From the NCBI GenBank assembly GCA_028285345.1, contig JANQPT010000038.1:1-64000 (forward strand): 64,000 bases of DNA, read 5' to 3'. Shown one piece after another: positions 1 through 8,235 of this stretch. A program made the position numbers and the translations under genes. The notes under the pieces were generated by a model. The model saw nothing but the letters and a program-made list of their open reading frames with translations, searched no databases and was not told the DNA's origin. The DNA comes from Planctomycetales bacterium. GTDB lineage: Bacteria > Planctomycetota > Planctomycetia > Planctomycetales > Planctomycetaceae. Positions within the stretch are counted from its first letter, which is position 1. The number at the start of each line of letters is the position of its first letter.

Positions 1-408
1 GGTCATAAACATCGGGTCGCCCGGGTCGCTGGGACAAACAAACAACGGCACCGGTTTCGCCGCCACCGAGACCAGGAGGGGGTTCAAACTGGGGGCCCAA
101 GGCAAACCGGTCAGCAAGGGTTCACTAAAATCAATCTGCAGATGGAGATTCGTCTGCTCCACATACGGCAGGAATTGCGCCTGTGGGGAGTAATTGTGTG
201 CCCACGTCGCCGCCAGTGGTGGGAACCGTGAATGCGCGTCGTAATAATTGTGGAGAGCCAGTCCCAGTTGCTTAAGATTGTTACGACAATGGGTGCGGCG
301 TGCCGCTTCGCGCGCTTGTTGCACAGCAGGCAATAAGAGCGCAATCAGGATCGCAATGATGGCGACGACGACCAGCAGTTCTATGAGCGTAAACCCGGAC
401 CGTTTCAT
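1..408 (-). CDS. DUF1559 pseudopilin-like protein, partial
   Basis: The gene runs off the left edge, so only the N-terminal 136 residues are visible. They begin with [20 protein letters not shown], a textbook type IV prepilin/type II secretion pseudopilin methylation motif, followed by the QQAREAARR and [15 protein letters not shown] blocks typical of the planctomycete DUF1559 family. Family members are thought to be exported, anchored by the N-terminal helix and cleaved by prepilin peptidase; their role is unknown. The start at 408 puts the motif at residues 2-20. The gene is divergent from the acetyltransferase at 695, with a perfect inverted repeat in between. Confidence 0.93.
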   Translation of the reverse strand, partial: MKRSGFTLIELLVVVAIIAILIALLLPAVQQAREAARRTHCRNNLKQLGLALHNYYDAHSRFPPLAATWAHNYSPQAQFLPYVEQTNLHLQIDFSEPLLTGLPWAPSLNPLLVSVAAKPVPLFVCPSDPGDPMFMT

Positions 409-509
409 GAGGCAGCTCCGTGACGGGATGAAGAGTGCGAAACGCTTTGGTCGCGTCATGCCAACACGACCGACCACATGCACACACTGTATGCTTTTGC
501 GTCTGTATT

Positions 510-534
510 GTAAATGCAATCAATATGCATTTAC
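510..534. promoter_or_regulatory. 9-bp perfect inverted repeat, operator candidate
   Basis: GTAAATGCA (510-518) and TGCATTTAC (526-534) form a perfect inverted repeat with a 7-bp spacer, in an AT-rich patch of the divergent intergenic region between the DUF1559 gene and the acetyltransferase. The geometry suits a dimeric regulator. A T-run follows at 539-543, so a weak hairpin function is also possible. No regulator gene is adjacent. The remaining bases of 409-694 show nothing else I can name. Confidence 0.4.
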
Positions 535-694
535 GCTGTTTTTCTCAAAAACCTGGATAGCGATGTCGACCAACCGAAGTGTCCGCTTCCGCGAATGAAC
601 CTTTTGCTGCGCAACTGTGTCGTCGTTTCGACGGAATGCCCCCACGTCGTCGAGGAGGGTACGGGCGCACCACCATGCATGCTGGGAGACTTCA

Positions 695-1942
695 ATGACC
701 GCAATTGAAATCGACGTCTACGACCAACAGCGAGATTGGGATAGCGTCTACCGCATCTGGCACGAGATTGGATGGTTGAGCGACAGCGACACTGAGAAAA
801 ATCGCAAATTCCTGCAAACAGAATTGGACGTCGGACCCACACGCGTCGCTCGGCTGGAGGGCGTGACCGAATCGATGGCGATCGGCGCGGATGCGCAGCT
901 CCACTACCTCGATGCCGAACTTCCGCTCGCCGCTGTGACGGCCGTTACGACCAGCCGCATCGCCCGAAAGCGGGGCCTCGCCGGTCGAGTCACCGCCCGG
1001 CTTGTTGCCGACATGGCAGAAAACGGCGCCGCCGTCAGTATGCTGGGCATGTTCGACCAGGGGTACTACGACCGGTTGGGATTCGGATCCGGCGGGTACA
1101 ACCATCGCATCGCACTGCAGCCGCAAGATCTGAAGGTCCCCCCGGCGAGCAGAATGCCGTTGAGGCTCACGCCGGAGAATTCCGAGGAGATGCACGCCTG
1201 CCGCCTGCGTCGGATCAAGCGGCATGGCAACGTCAGCTTCCCGGCAACGACTGCTACTTTCTGTGAAACCGCCCGCGACGATCGGTTCGGCTTTGGGTTT
1301 CGCGACGAAGCAAGCGGTGATCTGACGCACTACGTCTGGTGCCGGAGCAACGATCTCGGCGTCGGCCCGTACCACATTCTTTCAATCGTCTATGAGAATC
1401 AGGCGCAGTTCTTAGAACTGTTGGGAGCGTTTAAGAGCCTCGAAGATCAGGTCCAGCTAGTCACTTTGTTCGAACCGCCCGAGATACAAATGCAGGACCT
1501 CATCGCCCGGCCCTTTTATCGCCGCGGCACGTCGCGCCAAGCAAAGTTCGCCACCGGGATTGAGAGCTACGCCGAATGGCAAGCCCGCATCTGCAATCTG
1601 CCGGCCTGCATTGCGAAGACGCGGCTGAACTGCGAGCCGCTCCGTTTCAATCTTGATCTCAGCGACCCGATCACTGAGTCGTTGGCGAGTGATCATTCGT
1701 GGCAAGGGATCGCGGGACAGTACATCGTCACGCTGGGGCCGGAATCGCAGCTCGAATCGGGCAGCAAGGCAGATTTACCGACACTCACCGCAACCGTCGG
1801 CGCCCTTACCCGGCTCTGGTTGGGCGTCCGCCCGGCAAGCGGATTGGCAGTTACCGATCGACTCCAGGCGCCGGCGAAATTGTTGGCAAAACTCGACGCG
1901 GCATTTCGACTGCCGACGCCGAATTGGGATTGGCGGTTTTAA
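695..1942 (+). CDS. Eis-like GNAT N-acetyltransferase
   Basis: The product is 415 residues, the usual length of the Eis family (two GNAT folds plus a C-terminal sterol-carrier-like domain). The acetyl-CoA site is visible around residues 85-110, with VTTSRIARKRGLAGRVTARL matching the V/I-x-x-x-x-R-G-x-A signature, followed by a YYDRLGF strand. The C-terminal third (from about residue 300) fits an SCP2-like domain. The substrate is unknown; Eis homologues acetylate amines. I chose the ATG at 695 because GGGAG lies 6 bp upstream. In-frame sequence back to 617 is basic, low-complexity and lacks a good ribosome site. It is a single-gene unit. Confidence 0.85.
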   Translation: MTAIEIDVYDQQRDWDSVYRIWHEIGWLSDSDTEKNRKFLQTELDVGPTRVARLEGVTESMAIGADAQLHYLDAELPLAAVTAVTTSRIARKRGLAGRVTARLVADMAENGAAVSMLGMFDQGYYDRLGFGSGGYNHRIALQPQDLKVPPASRMPLRLTPENSEEMHACRLRRIKRHGNVSFPATTATFCETARDDRFGFGFRDEASGDLTHYVWCRSNDLGVGPYHILSIVYENQAQFLELLGAFKSLEDQVQLVTLFEPPEIQMQDLIARPFYRRGTSRQAKFATGIESYAEWQARICNLPACIAKTRLNCEPLRFNLDLSDPITESLASDHSWQGIAGQYIVTLGPESQLESGSKADLPTLTATVGALTRLWLGVRPASGLAVTDRLQAPAKLLAKLDAAFRLPTPNWDWRF

Positions 1943-2060
1943 TCCGGCACCCAAGACCAATTGTTTCGAACCATTGCCCGACCTACGCCGCCCACGCGGT
2001 GATATCAAGCCGCCGACAGTAACGCGGGGCATAGTGCATCTCACACTTGAACGCGCGCCT

Positions 2061-2507
2061 ATGAACAATACTGTATCACTGCCCCTAGAGCATTTTGACC
2101 TTTCAGGACTGGATTATGGACGTCACGACGTCTTCGGCGACTACATTTACGATCGTAGATACAAGTATTGGCAAAGCTCACGCGGTTTTGACGATGGCAA
2201 TACCTTAAATATTCGCTCTCGAAGTAGTCCAGCACCCAACGAAGGCGATGTTGAGCTATGGCTGGGAATCGACCGCCGTATATTTGATTTGATTGAGGAG
2301 GCCAGAACATCAATTGTGGACCCACAACTGAATACTCGAGCAAGTAAGTTTTCGGCAGCAGCATTGTGGTTGGTAACGGTGGAGTTGAATGCGCCAGATT
2401 GTTTCTCATTAAGATTTAGTGACGTTGAGTTTTGTGAACGAGTTGTTTTGTGGCCTATCGTATCGTTTACGAACTTCGAGGTTACGGATTCTGAATGGGA
2501 GCCGTAG
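2061..2507 (+). CDS. hypothetical protein, AT-rich orphan
   Basis: A 148-residue soluble protein I do not recognise. It has no signal peptide or membrane segment, and is rich in aromatic and acidic residues (YDRRYKYW near the start, ELWLGIDRRIFDLIEEA in the middle, VTDSEWEP at the end). Codon use is visibly more AT-rich than in neighbouring genes, which suggests recent acquisition. The size and composition resemble small immunity-type proteins, but I see no toxin gene beside it, so that is only a guess. The upstream gene ends 118 bp before it. An open frame continues upstream to 1653, but that part is a shadow of the acetyltransferase gene. Confidence 0.55.
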   Translation: MNNTVSLPLEHFDLSGLDYGRHDVFGDYIYDRRYKYWQSSRGFDDGNTLNIRSRSSPAPNEGDVELWLGIDRRIFDLIEEARTSIVDPQLNTRASKFSAAALWLVTVELNAPDCFSLRFSDVEFCERVVLWPIVSFTNFEVTDSEWEP

Positions 2508-2630
2508 CGCATTTAGCCGCGCGGTTCGAAGGAAGTTCCACCACAAAGGTGCTGTCATAATTGGCAGTGAAGTAAGCCGGCCGAAATCCAATTGTTTGAG
2601 CAACCGCATCGATACCGGGCCGCCAAATTG

Positions 2631-2655
2631 CTCCGTGTCTCCGTGGTTTTTCACC
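2631..2655. repeat. CTCCGTG-TCTCCGTGG dispersed repeat
   Basis: CTCCGTGTCTCCGTGG followed by TTTTTCACC is a copy, in reverse orientation, of the CCACGGAGACACNGAG repeat also seen at 4069, 6986, 15798 and 15942. It sits in the AT-rich gap between the orphan gene and the sialidase-like gene. Confidence 0.7.
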
Positions 2656-2664
2656 AATTCACAA

Positions 2665-3906
2665 TCACCGCCCAACCCGCCGATTCGGGCGCGACCAGAT
2701 CACCCGCGCTACGAACACCGCTCCCGTTGCTCCGCGTTTGGGGGCGGTTTCTTGGGCTTTGCCGAAGATTCCCTCTGCGACCGTCACCCACGACTCACCG
2801 GGCGTGATCGCCGATGCGCCGAAGTTGCCGAGCGTCGCTCCGCGTTCGGGGACGAGGATTTGTTCGCTGTCGCGGAGCACGTGCAGCTTGTTAGGATCAA
2901 CGCGTGCCATGAATAACGGGGCGCGGTGGCGGAAGAGGTGGTCGTTGTCCGCGCCGCGGCGGGTGTAGACCAGATACAGCCCGTCGCTGTGCGTCAGCCA
3001 GTGCTGCTGCGTATTGTAGCTGCCCAACTCGCGGCCGTCTTCAAACTTCCAGGGCTTCATCGGTTCGAAGTTGAGCCCATCGTTGCCGACTGTGACGTAT
3101 CCCTTTACGTCGTTGCGGATCGTCAGGTAGTAGCGATCTTGAAAATGGACGATCGACGGCTCAACCAATCCCCGCTGTACGTCAAGCTTGAACTCCGTCC
3201 CGTGCTCGACGTATTTCAGTTGGTTTCCCTCCAAACGGCAGCGGACGACCGTCACCGACCAGGGTGTCGAATCGTTCGGGCCGAAATAAAACGGCAACAG
3301 CAGGCTGCCGTCCGGCTCGACGATCCACTGAGCACAGGCGCTGCGGGCGAAGTTGAACTTCGTCCCCTCCGGCATCTCGAGCACTCGCCATTTCGTCCAG
3401 CGATTCTGCTTAGGGTCGAACAGGGCATATGAGGTCTGATTCGATCGCGCTTTGTCCTCGAGCTGTTCCCCTTTGGGGCTGTAGCGGACTTGTGCCCCGA
3501 TCGCGATCAGTTTGCCGGAAGGCGCGTGCCAGCCGGGCGTGACATCGGCGACGGCGACCGCGATTCCACTCGGTTCGCGGACCCAATCCAGTTCGGGAAT
3601 CGCCGTCGGCCCGCTCCAGGTTTTGCCCAGATCGTCCGTCCGCATCACGCTGATTCCGGAGTAATAGTCCGAGACGTGCAGATGCTTTTGCAGCGTCATG
3701 ATCACCGCCGGCGCGCCGTCCTTACCATAACTGGGAATCGCCGCAGCCCGCGGGTGAAACCACAAAAACTTGCCGTCGTTGTGTTCATGAATCGCTTCGA
3801 GTTTGATTTCGAAATCGAGCGGAGCGAGTTTTGGCTCCTCCGCCCAACTACGGGAAACCAGCGCGGGAATAATCGACAGAGCAAGAACAATTGCAGATCG
3901 CATCAC
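2665..3906 (-). CDS. secreted sialidase/BNR-repeat family protein
   Basis: A 413-residue protein with an N-terminal signal peptide (about residues 1-22, MRSAIVLALSIIPALVSRSWA). Several beta-propeller style blocks follow. One (about residues 88-97) reads MRTDDLGKTWSGP, an Asp-box-like S/T-x-D-x-G-x-x-W motif. Others read DGSLLLPFYFG and YLTIRNDVKGYVTVGNDG. This matches exo-alpha-sialidase-like glycoside hydrolases of planctomycetes, expected to act on polysaccharides outside the cytoplasm. I cannot confirm the catalytic Arg triad or Tyr/Glu pair by eye, so the substrate is open. No partner gene is adjacent. Confidence 0.75.
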   Translation of the reverse strand: MMRSAIVLALSIIPALVSRSWAEEPKLAPLDFEIKLEAIHEHNDGKFLWFHPRAAAIPSYGKDGAPAVIMTLQKHLHVSDYYSGISVMRTDDLGKTWSGPTAIPELDWVREPSGIAVAVADVTPGWHAPSGKLIAIGAQVRYSPKGEQLEDKARSNQTSYALFDPKQNRWTKWRVLEMPEGTKFNFARSACAQWIVEPDGSLLLPFYFGPNDSTPWSVTVVRCRLEGNQLKYVEHGTEFKLDVQRGLVEPSIVHFQDRYYLTIRNDVKGYVTVGNDGLNFEPMKPWKFEDGRELGSYNTQQHWLTHSDGLYLVYTRRGADNDHLFRHRAPLFMARVDPNKLHVLRDSEQILVPERGATLGNFGASAITPGESWVTVAEGIFGKAQETAPKRGATGAVFVARVIWSRPNRRVGR

Positions 3907-4068
3907 GTTGGCACCTCGTCGCGGGAAAGACCTGGAAGTTGAGACAACGTGATCAGACTAACACACGGCAACGATCCCGTGCCAGCAATATCAAGCTTTG
4001 CGATTAGAGCCTGAGCTGTAGTCAGGACGTTAAAGCGCAGGCGAAGTCAAACATATTGGTCTCTGAAT

Positions 4069-4096
4069 GAAACCACGGAGACACAGAGGCACGGAG
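4069..4096. repeat. CCACGGAGACACAGAGGCACGGAG repeat
   Basis: One copy of the dispersed CCACGGAGACACNGAG family, in the 260-bp gap between the sialidase-like gene and the small membrane protein. The family consists of 8-9-bp sub-repeats of the type ACGGAGACA. Confidence 0.7.
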
Positions 4097-4167
4097 TTTA
4101 TAGACTTCACATTGTCGCTCTAAAGTCGCGGACTGCGGTCTGCAAGTTGGTTTTGGCGAGCAGATCT

Positions 4168-4662
4168 ATGAACATCAAAGAGGGATCGATTGAATTCTTT
4201 GTTTTGTTGATTCTGGGAATGATCGCCTTATGGCTGGTCATTTCTTTCATGGGCTCTTTCTTTGGGGGGTGGTGGCTGCTGACCAATGGCTATCGCTGTC
4301 AGAAGAAGCTTACAGGAACCACTTGGTTGTTCCAGTCCGGCTCAATGGGGCGTGGCATCGCTGCTTCGATGGGTATCAATGCAGAGTATGGGATGTTTTT
4401 GATTGTGACAGCCAACGACGACGGCTTGGGGATGTCCGGAATTCCATATCTGCTTCCGTTTCATCCACAGTTGTTCATCCCTTGGGAAGAGATCTCAGTC
4501 CGACAAATGCGAGCTTTCTTTATCATCCCACAGGTCGTGCTTACGTTTGCCGCCCACCCGGATGTTCGCTTCAGCATCAGCAATCGCTTGGCCGACAAGA
4601 TCCAAGCCGCCACTGGCCAAAACTGGTTCGACGAAGTCCCGCAACCGGCCGAAGAGAAGTGA
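4168..4662 (+). CDS. small membrane protein of unknown function
   Basis: A 164-residue protein with one or two hydrophobic segments at about residues 9-40 (FFVLLILGMIALWLVISFMG, then a Gly/Trp-rich stretch), followed by a soluble domain. A YRCQKKLTGTTW block is conserved-looking, and the soluble part contains FHPQLFIPWEEISVRQ, which resembles PH-like membrane-attached domains. I do not recognise a named family. The ATG at 4168 was preferred over a TTG at 4147. It ends 11 bp before the convergent ftsY stop. Confidence 0.6.
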   Translation: MNIKEGSIEFFVLLILGMIALWLVISFMGSFFGGWWLLTNGYRCQKKLTGTTWLFQSGSMGRGIAASMGINAEYGMFLIVTANDDGLGMSGIPYLLPFHPQLFIPWEEISVRQMRAFFIIPQVVLTFAAHPDVRFSISNRLADKIQAATGQNWFDEVPQPAEEK

Positions 4663-4672
4663 TTCGACCCGA

Positions 4673-5614
4673 CTAAATCTCAACCAGCGCGTCGACAAAT
4701 CCGTCCGCATCGAAGATTTGCAGGTCGTCGATTTGCTCGCCGACTCCGACGTATTTGACCGGCAAGCCCATTTCTCGGCGGATGGCGACGACCACGCCCC
4801 CCTTGGCGGTCCCGTCCAGTTTGGCGAGCACGATGCCGGTGCACTTGACCGCGTCGGAGAACTTCTGTGCTTGGCTGATGCCGTTTTGTCCCGTCGTTGC
4901 GTCCAGCACCAACAAGACTTCATGGGGACCGTCGGGAATCACCTTCTGAATCACCCGCTCGATCTTGGACAATTCGTTCATCAAGTTCTGCTGGGTCTGC
5001 AACCGTCCGGCGGTGTCGATGATCACGCAATCGATGCCCTCCTCGACGGCGGCGGAGCATCCGGCGTGTGCGACCGCAGCGGGGTCGGTGCCGCTCGGCT
5101 TGGTGATGATGCGGCAACCCAAACGGCCGCTCCACATCGTCAACTGTTCGACCGCGGCCGCCCGAAACGTATCCCCGGCGGCCAGCAGCACCGACTTGCC
5201 CTGTTTCTGCAAAAAGTTGGCCAGTTTGGCAATCGACGTCGTCTTGCCGACGCCGTTGACCCCCGCAACGAGGATCACGGTCGTCCCGTCGGAACTGAGA
5301 TTCAGCGGTGAGAGGGGATCTGCGGGATCCCACTGGGTGTCCTCATCCCCCTTGAGCAGTTCCTTCAAGGTGTCTTTGACCGTCTGCCACAATTCATCGA
5401 TGACGACTGTCCGGCCCAAGTGTTTTTCCCGCAATTGTTCGGTAATCGTGTTGGCCGCGACAACCCCCATGTCGGTCGATATCAACCGCGCGTGAAACTG
5501 TTCCAGATGGTCGTCGCTCAGGATCTCGCCCGCTTTGAACAGATCGCGGACGTCGGTCTGCAGCAACTCCTTGGTCTTGGCCAGCCCTTGCCTAAACTTG
5601 TCGAACAGTCCCAT
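4673..5614 (-). CDS. ftsY: signal recognition particle receptor FtsY
   Basis: FtsY is the membrane-associated GTPase that receives SRP-ribosome complexes and hands them to the Sec translocon. All NG-domain motifs are present in order: the N-domain helices from residue 1, G1 GVNGVGKTTS, DTFRAAA, DTAGRLQ, and KLDGTAKGG near the C terminus. At 313 residues it lacks the long acidic A domain of the E. coli protein and starts directly with MGLFDKFRQGLAKTKELL, an amphipathic lipid-binding helix. It is a single gene, convergent with the membrane protein at 4168-4662. Confidence 0.97.
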   Translation of the reverse strand: MGLFDKFRQGLAKTKELLQTDVRDLFKAGEILSDDHLEQFHARLISTDMGVVAANTITEQLREKHLGRTVVIDELWQTVKDTLKELLKGDEDTQWDPADPLSPLNLSSDGTTVILVAGVNGVGKTTSIAKLANFLQKQGKSVLLAAGDTFRAAAVEQLTMWSGRLGCRIITKPSGTDPAAVAHAGCSAAVEEGIDCVIIDTAGRLQTQQNLMNELSKIERVIQKVIPDGPHEVLLVLDATTGQNGISQAQKFSDAVKCTGIVLAKLDGTAKGGVVVAIRREMGLPVKYVGVGEQIDDLQIFDADGFVDALVEI

Positions 5615-5856
5615 GCAATTCCTCTAGACTTGTCGAGCGGAAGCGGTATCAGGCGAAATGATAGGCGTTCCCTTGCGGGCCGACAAGCGAATGTGGATGT
5701 CCGCAATATGGCCGATATCGCGGTCGGCGAGACGGCTCCGGCCCGCATCAAGACGATTTGCCCACTGAGAGTGCGAACTGGCAATCCGCACCGGCGGCCA
5801 TTATCTTGAGGTCAGTCGACGAGATTGAAATTCACTCTTTCGTGAGCCAAATCGAA

Positions 5857-6972
5857 ATGGATCCGCGCTATCAGATTGCCGACACCAGCGGCATTATCAC
5901 GCCCGCCTTAATCGTCTTCCGCGAGCAGCTTGACGAGAACATTCGCCACATGATCGAAATCGCGGGCGACGCGTCGCGGTTACGGCCGCATTGTAAGACG
6001 CACAAGACGGCGGAGGTCGTCAAGCTGCAAGCCGAGCAGGGAATCACCAAACAAAAATGCGCCACGTTTGCCGAGGCGGAGATGGTGGCCGAGGCGGGGT
6101 GCAGGGATGTTTTTTTGGCCTATAATCTGGTCGGCCCCAATATCGATCGCGCCGTTGAGTTTCGCCGCAAGTACCCCGACGTCACGTTCTCGGTGACGGC
6201 CGACCACGAGATTCCCATCGCCGCTTTGGGCCACGCGATGGCCGCGGCGGGGACGACGATTGAAGTCCTGCTCGACGTCGACACCGGCCAGCATCGCACT
6301 GGAATCACCTGCTGCGACCGCGCGCAGCGGCTCTACAAGTTGATCGCCGAAACCGAAGGGCTGGTTCCGGGCGGGTTTCATGTCTACGACGGTCACCAAC
6401 ATCAATCAGCAATTGAGGAACGCCAAGCCGCAATCGACATCGAGTGGGCCAAGGTAATCGCCATGCGCGACGAGTTGGTGGCTGCTGGGCTTGAAGTTCC
6501 CCGCATCGTCGCCGGCGGGACGGGTTCGTTCCCGGTTTATGCGGCGAAGGAGGATCCAACGATCGAGCTGAGCCCCGGCACGTGTGTGATCAATGACGCG
6601 GGATATACGGCCGCCTTCCCCGATCTGGATTTCCCCCCCGCCGCTGCAATTCTCACGCGGGTCATCAGCCGTCCCACTGAAAATCGTGTCACGCTCGACT
6701 TGGGATACAAAGCGATGGCATCCGACGCGCCGGCCGGGAAACGGTGCCAATTTCCCGACCTTCCCGACGCCGTTGCCGTCCTGCAAAACGAGGAGCACCT
6801 CGTGCTGCAAACCGACCAAGCGGAGCGGTTTCAGCCGGGGGACGAATTGCTCGCCATCCCCACGCACATCTGCCCCTCCTCGGCGCTGCACAAACAAATG
6901 ATCATCGTGGCCGGCGGCAAAGTCGCCGACCGCTGGAACGTTGTCGCCCGCGACCGGCAGTTGACGATTTGA
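5857..6972 (+). CDS. D-threonine aldolase / D-serine dehydratase family PLP enzyme
   Basis: A 371-residue fold-type III PLP enzyme of the alanine-racemase-like group. The Schiff-base lysine lies in RPHCKTHK (K47), and the C-terminal metal site shows HIC (H337, C339), the His-x-Cys zinc pair known from eukaryotic-type D-serine dehydratase and its D-threonine aldolase relatives. It probably cleaves or deaminates a D-beta-hydroxy amino acid in the cytoplasm, perhaps salvaging D-amino acids from cell-wall or environmental material. The exact substrate cannot be read from the sequence. The start is set at MDPRYQI; a GTG at 5842 is the alternative. Repeats follow the stop codon. Confidence 0.85.
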   Translation: MDPRYQIADTSGIITPALIVFREQLDENIRHMIEIAGDASRLRPHCKTHKTAEVVKLQAEQGITKQKCATFAEAEMVAEAGCRDVFLAYNLVGPNIDRAVEFRRKYPDVTFSVTADHEIPIAALGHAMAAAGTTIEVLLDVDTGQHRTGITCCDRAQRLYKLIAETEGLVPGGFHVYDGHQHQSAIEERQAAIDIEWAKVIAMRDELVAAGLEVPRIVAGGTGSFPVYAAKEDPTIELSPGTCVINDAGYTAAFPDLDFPPAAAILTRVISRPTENRVTLDLGYKAMASDAPAGKRCQFPDLPDAVAVLQNEEHLVLQTDQAERFQPGDELLAIPTHICPSSALHKQMIIVAGGKVADRWNVVARDRQLTI

Positions 6973-6985
6973 GAACAAAATGCTC

Positions 6986-7120
6986 GCCACGGAGGCACGG
7001 AGGACACGGAGAAAAAGAGGTCTGAGGGGTTAGGCTGGAGGCTGTAGTAGATAGTTCTCACTGTCGAGCCTAAAGCCTCCGGCCTAAAGTCTACAGCCTC
7101 CTCGACTCCGTGGTGAATTC
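6986..7120. repeat. palindromic repeat region with CCACGGAG ends
   Basis: The left end CCACGGAGGCACGGAGGACACGGAG (6987-7011) and the right end CTCCGTGG (7106-7113) are inverted. Between them an 11-bp inverted repeat, GGAGGCTGTAG (7037-7047) and CTACAGCCTCC (7091-7101), can fold back, and GCCTAAAG occurs twice. It looks like a small composite mobile palindrome filling the gap between the PLP enzyme and the KaiC-like gene. Confidence 0.6.
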
Positions 7121-7132
7121 TGAAGTACAACT

Positions 7133-8014
7133 ATGACCAACCACCGCATTCAAACCGGCCTTCCGATTCTCGACGACGCTCTCGGCGGGGGGCTGATTCC
7201 TGGGACGCTGACCGTTGTCGCCGGTGCGACGGGGATCGGCAAAACGCAGCTTGGGCTGCAGTTCGCGCATCACGGACGACAGCAGGAAGGGGAAACGGGC
7301 ATCGTGTTTGACATGACCGCCCGGGGCGATTCGCAGAACCAGGACGACTATGCGCAGCGGCTGTTCGGGTGGGAACTTGCGGTGCAGCCGCCCGATGAGA
7401 AAGTACAACCGGGCGACGTCTGGGAGCGTGAGATCGCGCGCCGCGATTACTTGCACATATTTGCCCGCGACGGCCGCCGAGTGACGCGCGGCGATTTGGA
7501 GTTCGACGACTGGAAGGCCTGGAAAATCGAGTTGCTGAAGAAGTTGCAGACCTGCATTCGCTTTTTCTACGGAAATTTCGTGCATGGCGTGCGCCGCTGC
7601 GTAATCGACGGAGTCGAGCCGACCGTCAAGGCGAGCGATTCATTCCAGTTCGAGACGTTCGACTACATCTACCACCAGATCCTGCGCAAGGATGACGATT
7701 GGGTCGCCCGCGATCTGTTTCGTGAACAGTTCCGCAAGAACGCCGACGACGTAAACCGCCACCGCTACAACCACGCGGAGGTCGCCTGTCTGCTGCTGTA
7801 CACCACGCATGACGTACTGCTGGACGACATGCTTTCCCGGCCGATTGCCACCGGCGACGTGTTTGCGAATGCAAACACGATCATCTACATGGGCAAGACG
7901 CGCGAGGAAAACCGCATGGGCCGCGCGCTGCACATCGCGAAACACCGCGGCAGTGCGTGCGACGATGGGATTTTTCCGTTTGAAGTCGCTGAACATGGAC
8001 TGCGTTTCGGATGA
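7133..8014 (+). CDS. single-domain KaiC/RecA-like ATPase
   Basis: A 293-residue RecA-fold ATPase of the KaiC/RadA type. It opens with LPILDDALGGGLIPGTLTVV, the family's entry strand, then Walker A GATGIGKT at residues 31-38. The hydrophobic strand VACLLLYTTHD probably carries sensor residues. The protein has only one KaiC-type domain, plus a charged insert (about residues 115-190) rich in Arg/Asp, unlike clock KaiC with two domains. Similar stand-alone proteins act in signal transduction or gas-vesicle and circadian-like outputs, but no function is assigned here. It is followed by 220 bp with weak hairpins and then a PEP-CTERM gene on the same strand. Confidence 0.75.
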   Translation: MTNHRIQTGLPILDDALGGGLIPGTLTVVAGATGIGKTQLGLQFAHHGRQQEGETGIVFDMTARGDSQNQDDYAQRLFGWELAVQPPDEKVQPGDVWEREIARRDYLHIFARDGRRVTRGDLEFDDWKAWKIELLKKLQTCIRFFYGNFVHGVRRCVIDGVEPTVKASDSFQFETFDYIYHQILRKDDDWVARDLFREQFRKNADDVNRHRYNHAEVACLLLYTTHDVLLDDMLSRPIATGDVFANANTIIYMGKTREENRMGRALHIAKHRGSACDDGIFPFEVAEHGLRFG

Positions 8015-8141
8015 GCACTAGGGTAACAACCCAGTACTACAGACAGCCTTCGCAGTAAACCACTGGACATCCCACTCTCGCTGCGCCACACAAAAGGGTT
8101 TATCCCTATTTTCGAAAGTCTTTTCCTCGTTCGGTTGAATT

Positions 8142-8167
8142 GCCTATTCCCCTTGATCAGAATAGGC
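8142..8167. promoter_or_regulatory. GCCTATTC-GAATAGGC inverted repeat upstream of PEP-CTERM gene
   Basis: GCCTATTC (8142-8149) and GAATAGGC (8160-8167) are perfectly inverted with a 10-bp spacer. A third half-site, GAATAGG, occurs at 8220-8226, overlapping the AGGAA ribosome site of the gene at 8236. The arrangement is compatible with an operator or a leader hairpin that could mask the ribosome site. Confidence 0.4.
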
Positions 8168-8235
8168 TCACTTCACGCAAGCGATCTTGCGACTCGATCC
8201 TCGTTCACGCTCACTCTCTGAATAGGAATTCAACG

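Noticed and set aside
6406..6990. Minus-strand frame of 194 codons over the D-amino-acid lyase
   Set aside because: Shadow of the real gene; no recognised motif and no ribosome site.
7065..7092. AAAGCCTCCGGCCTAAA, similar to the 3' core of the c-di-GMP-I (GEMM) riboswitch
   Set aside because: The matching 5' half (GGGCAAACC-type loop and tetraloop receptor) is absent upstream; the similarity is explained by the local palindromic repeat.
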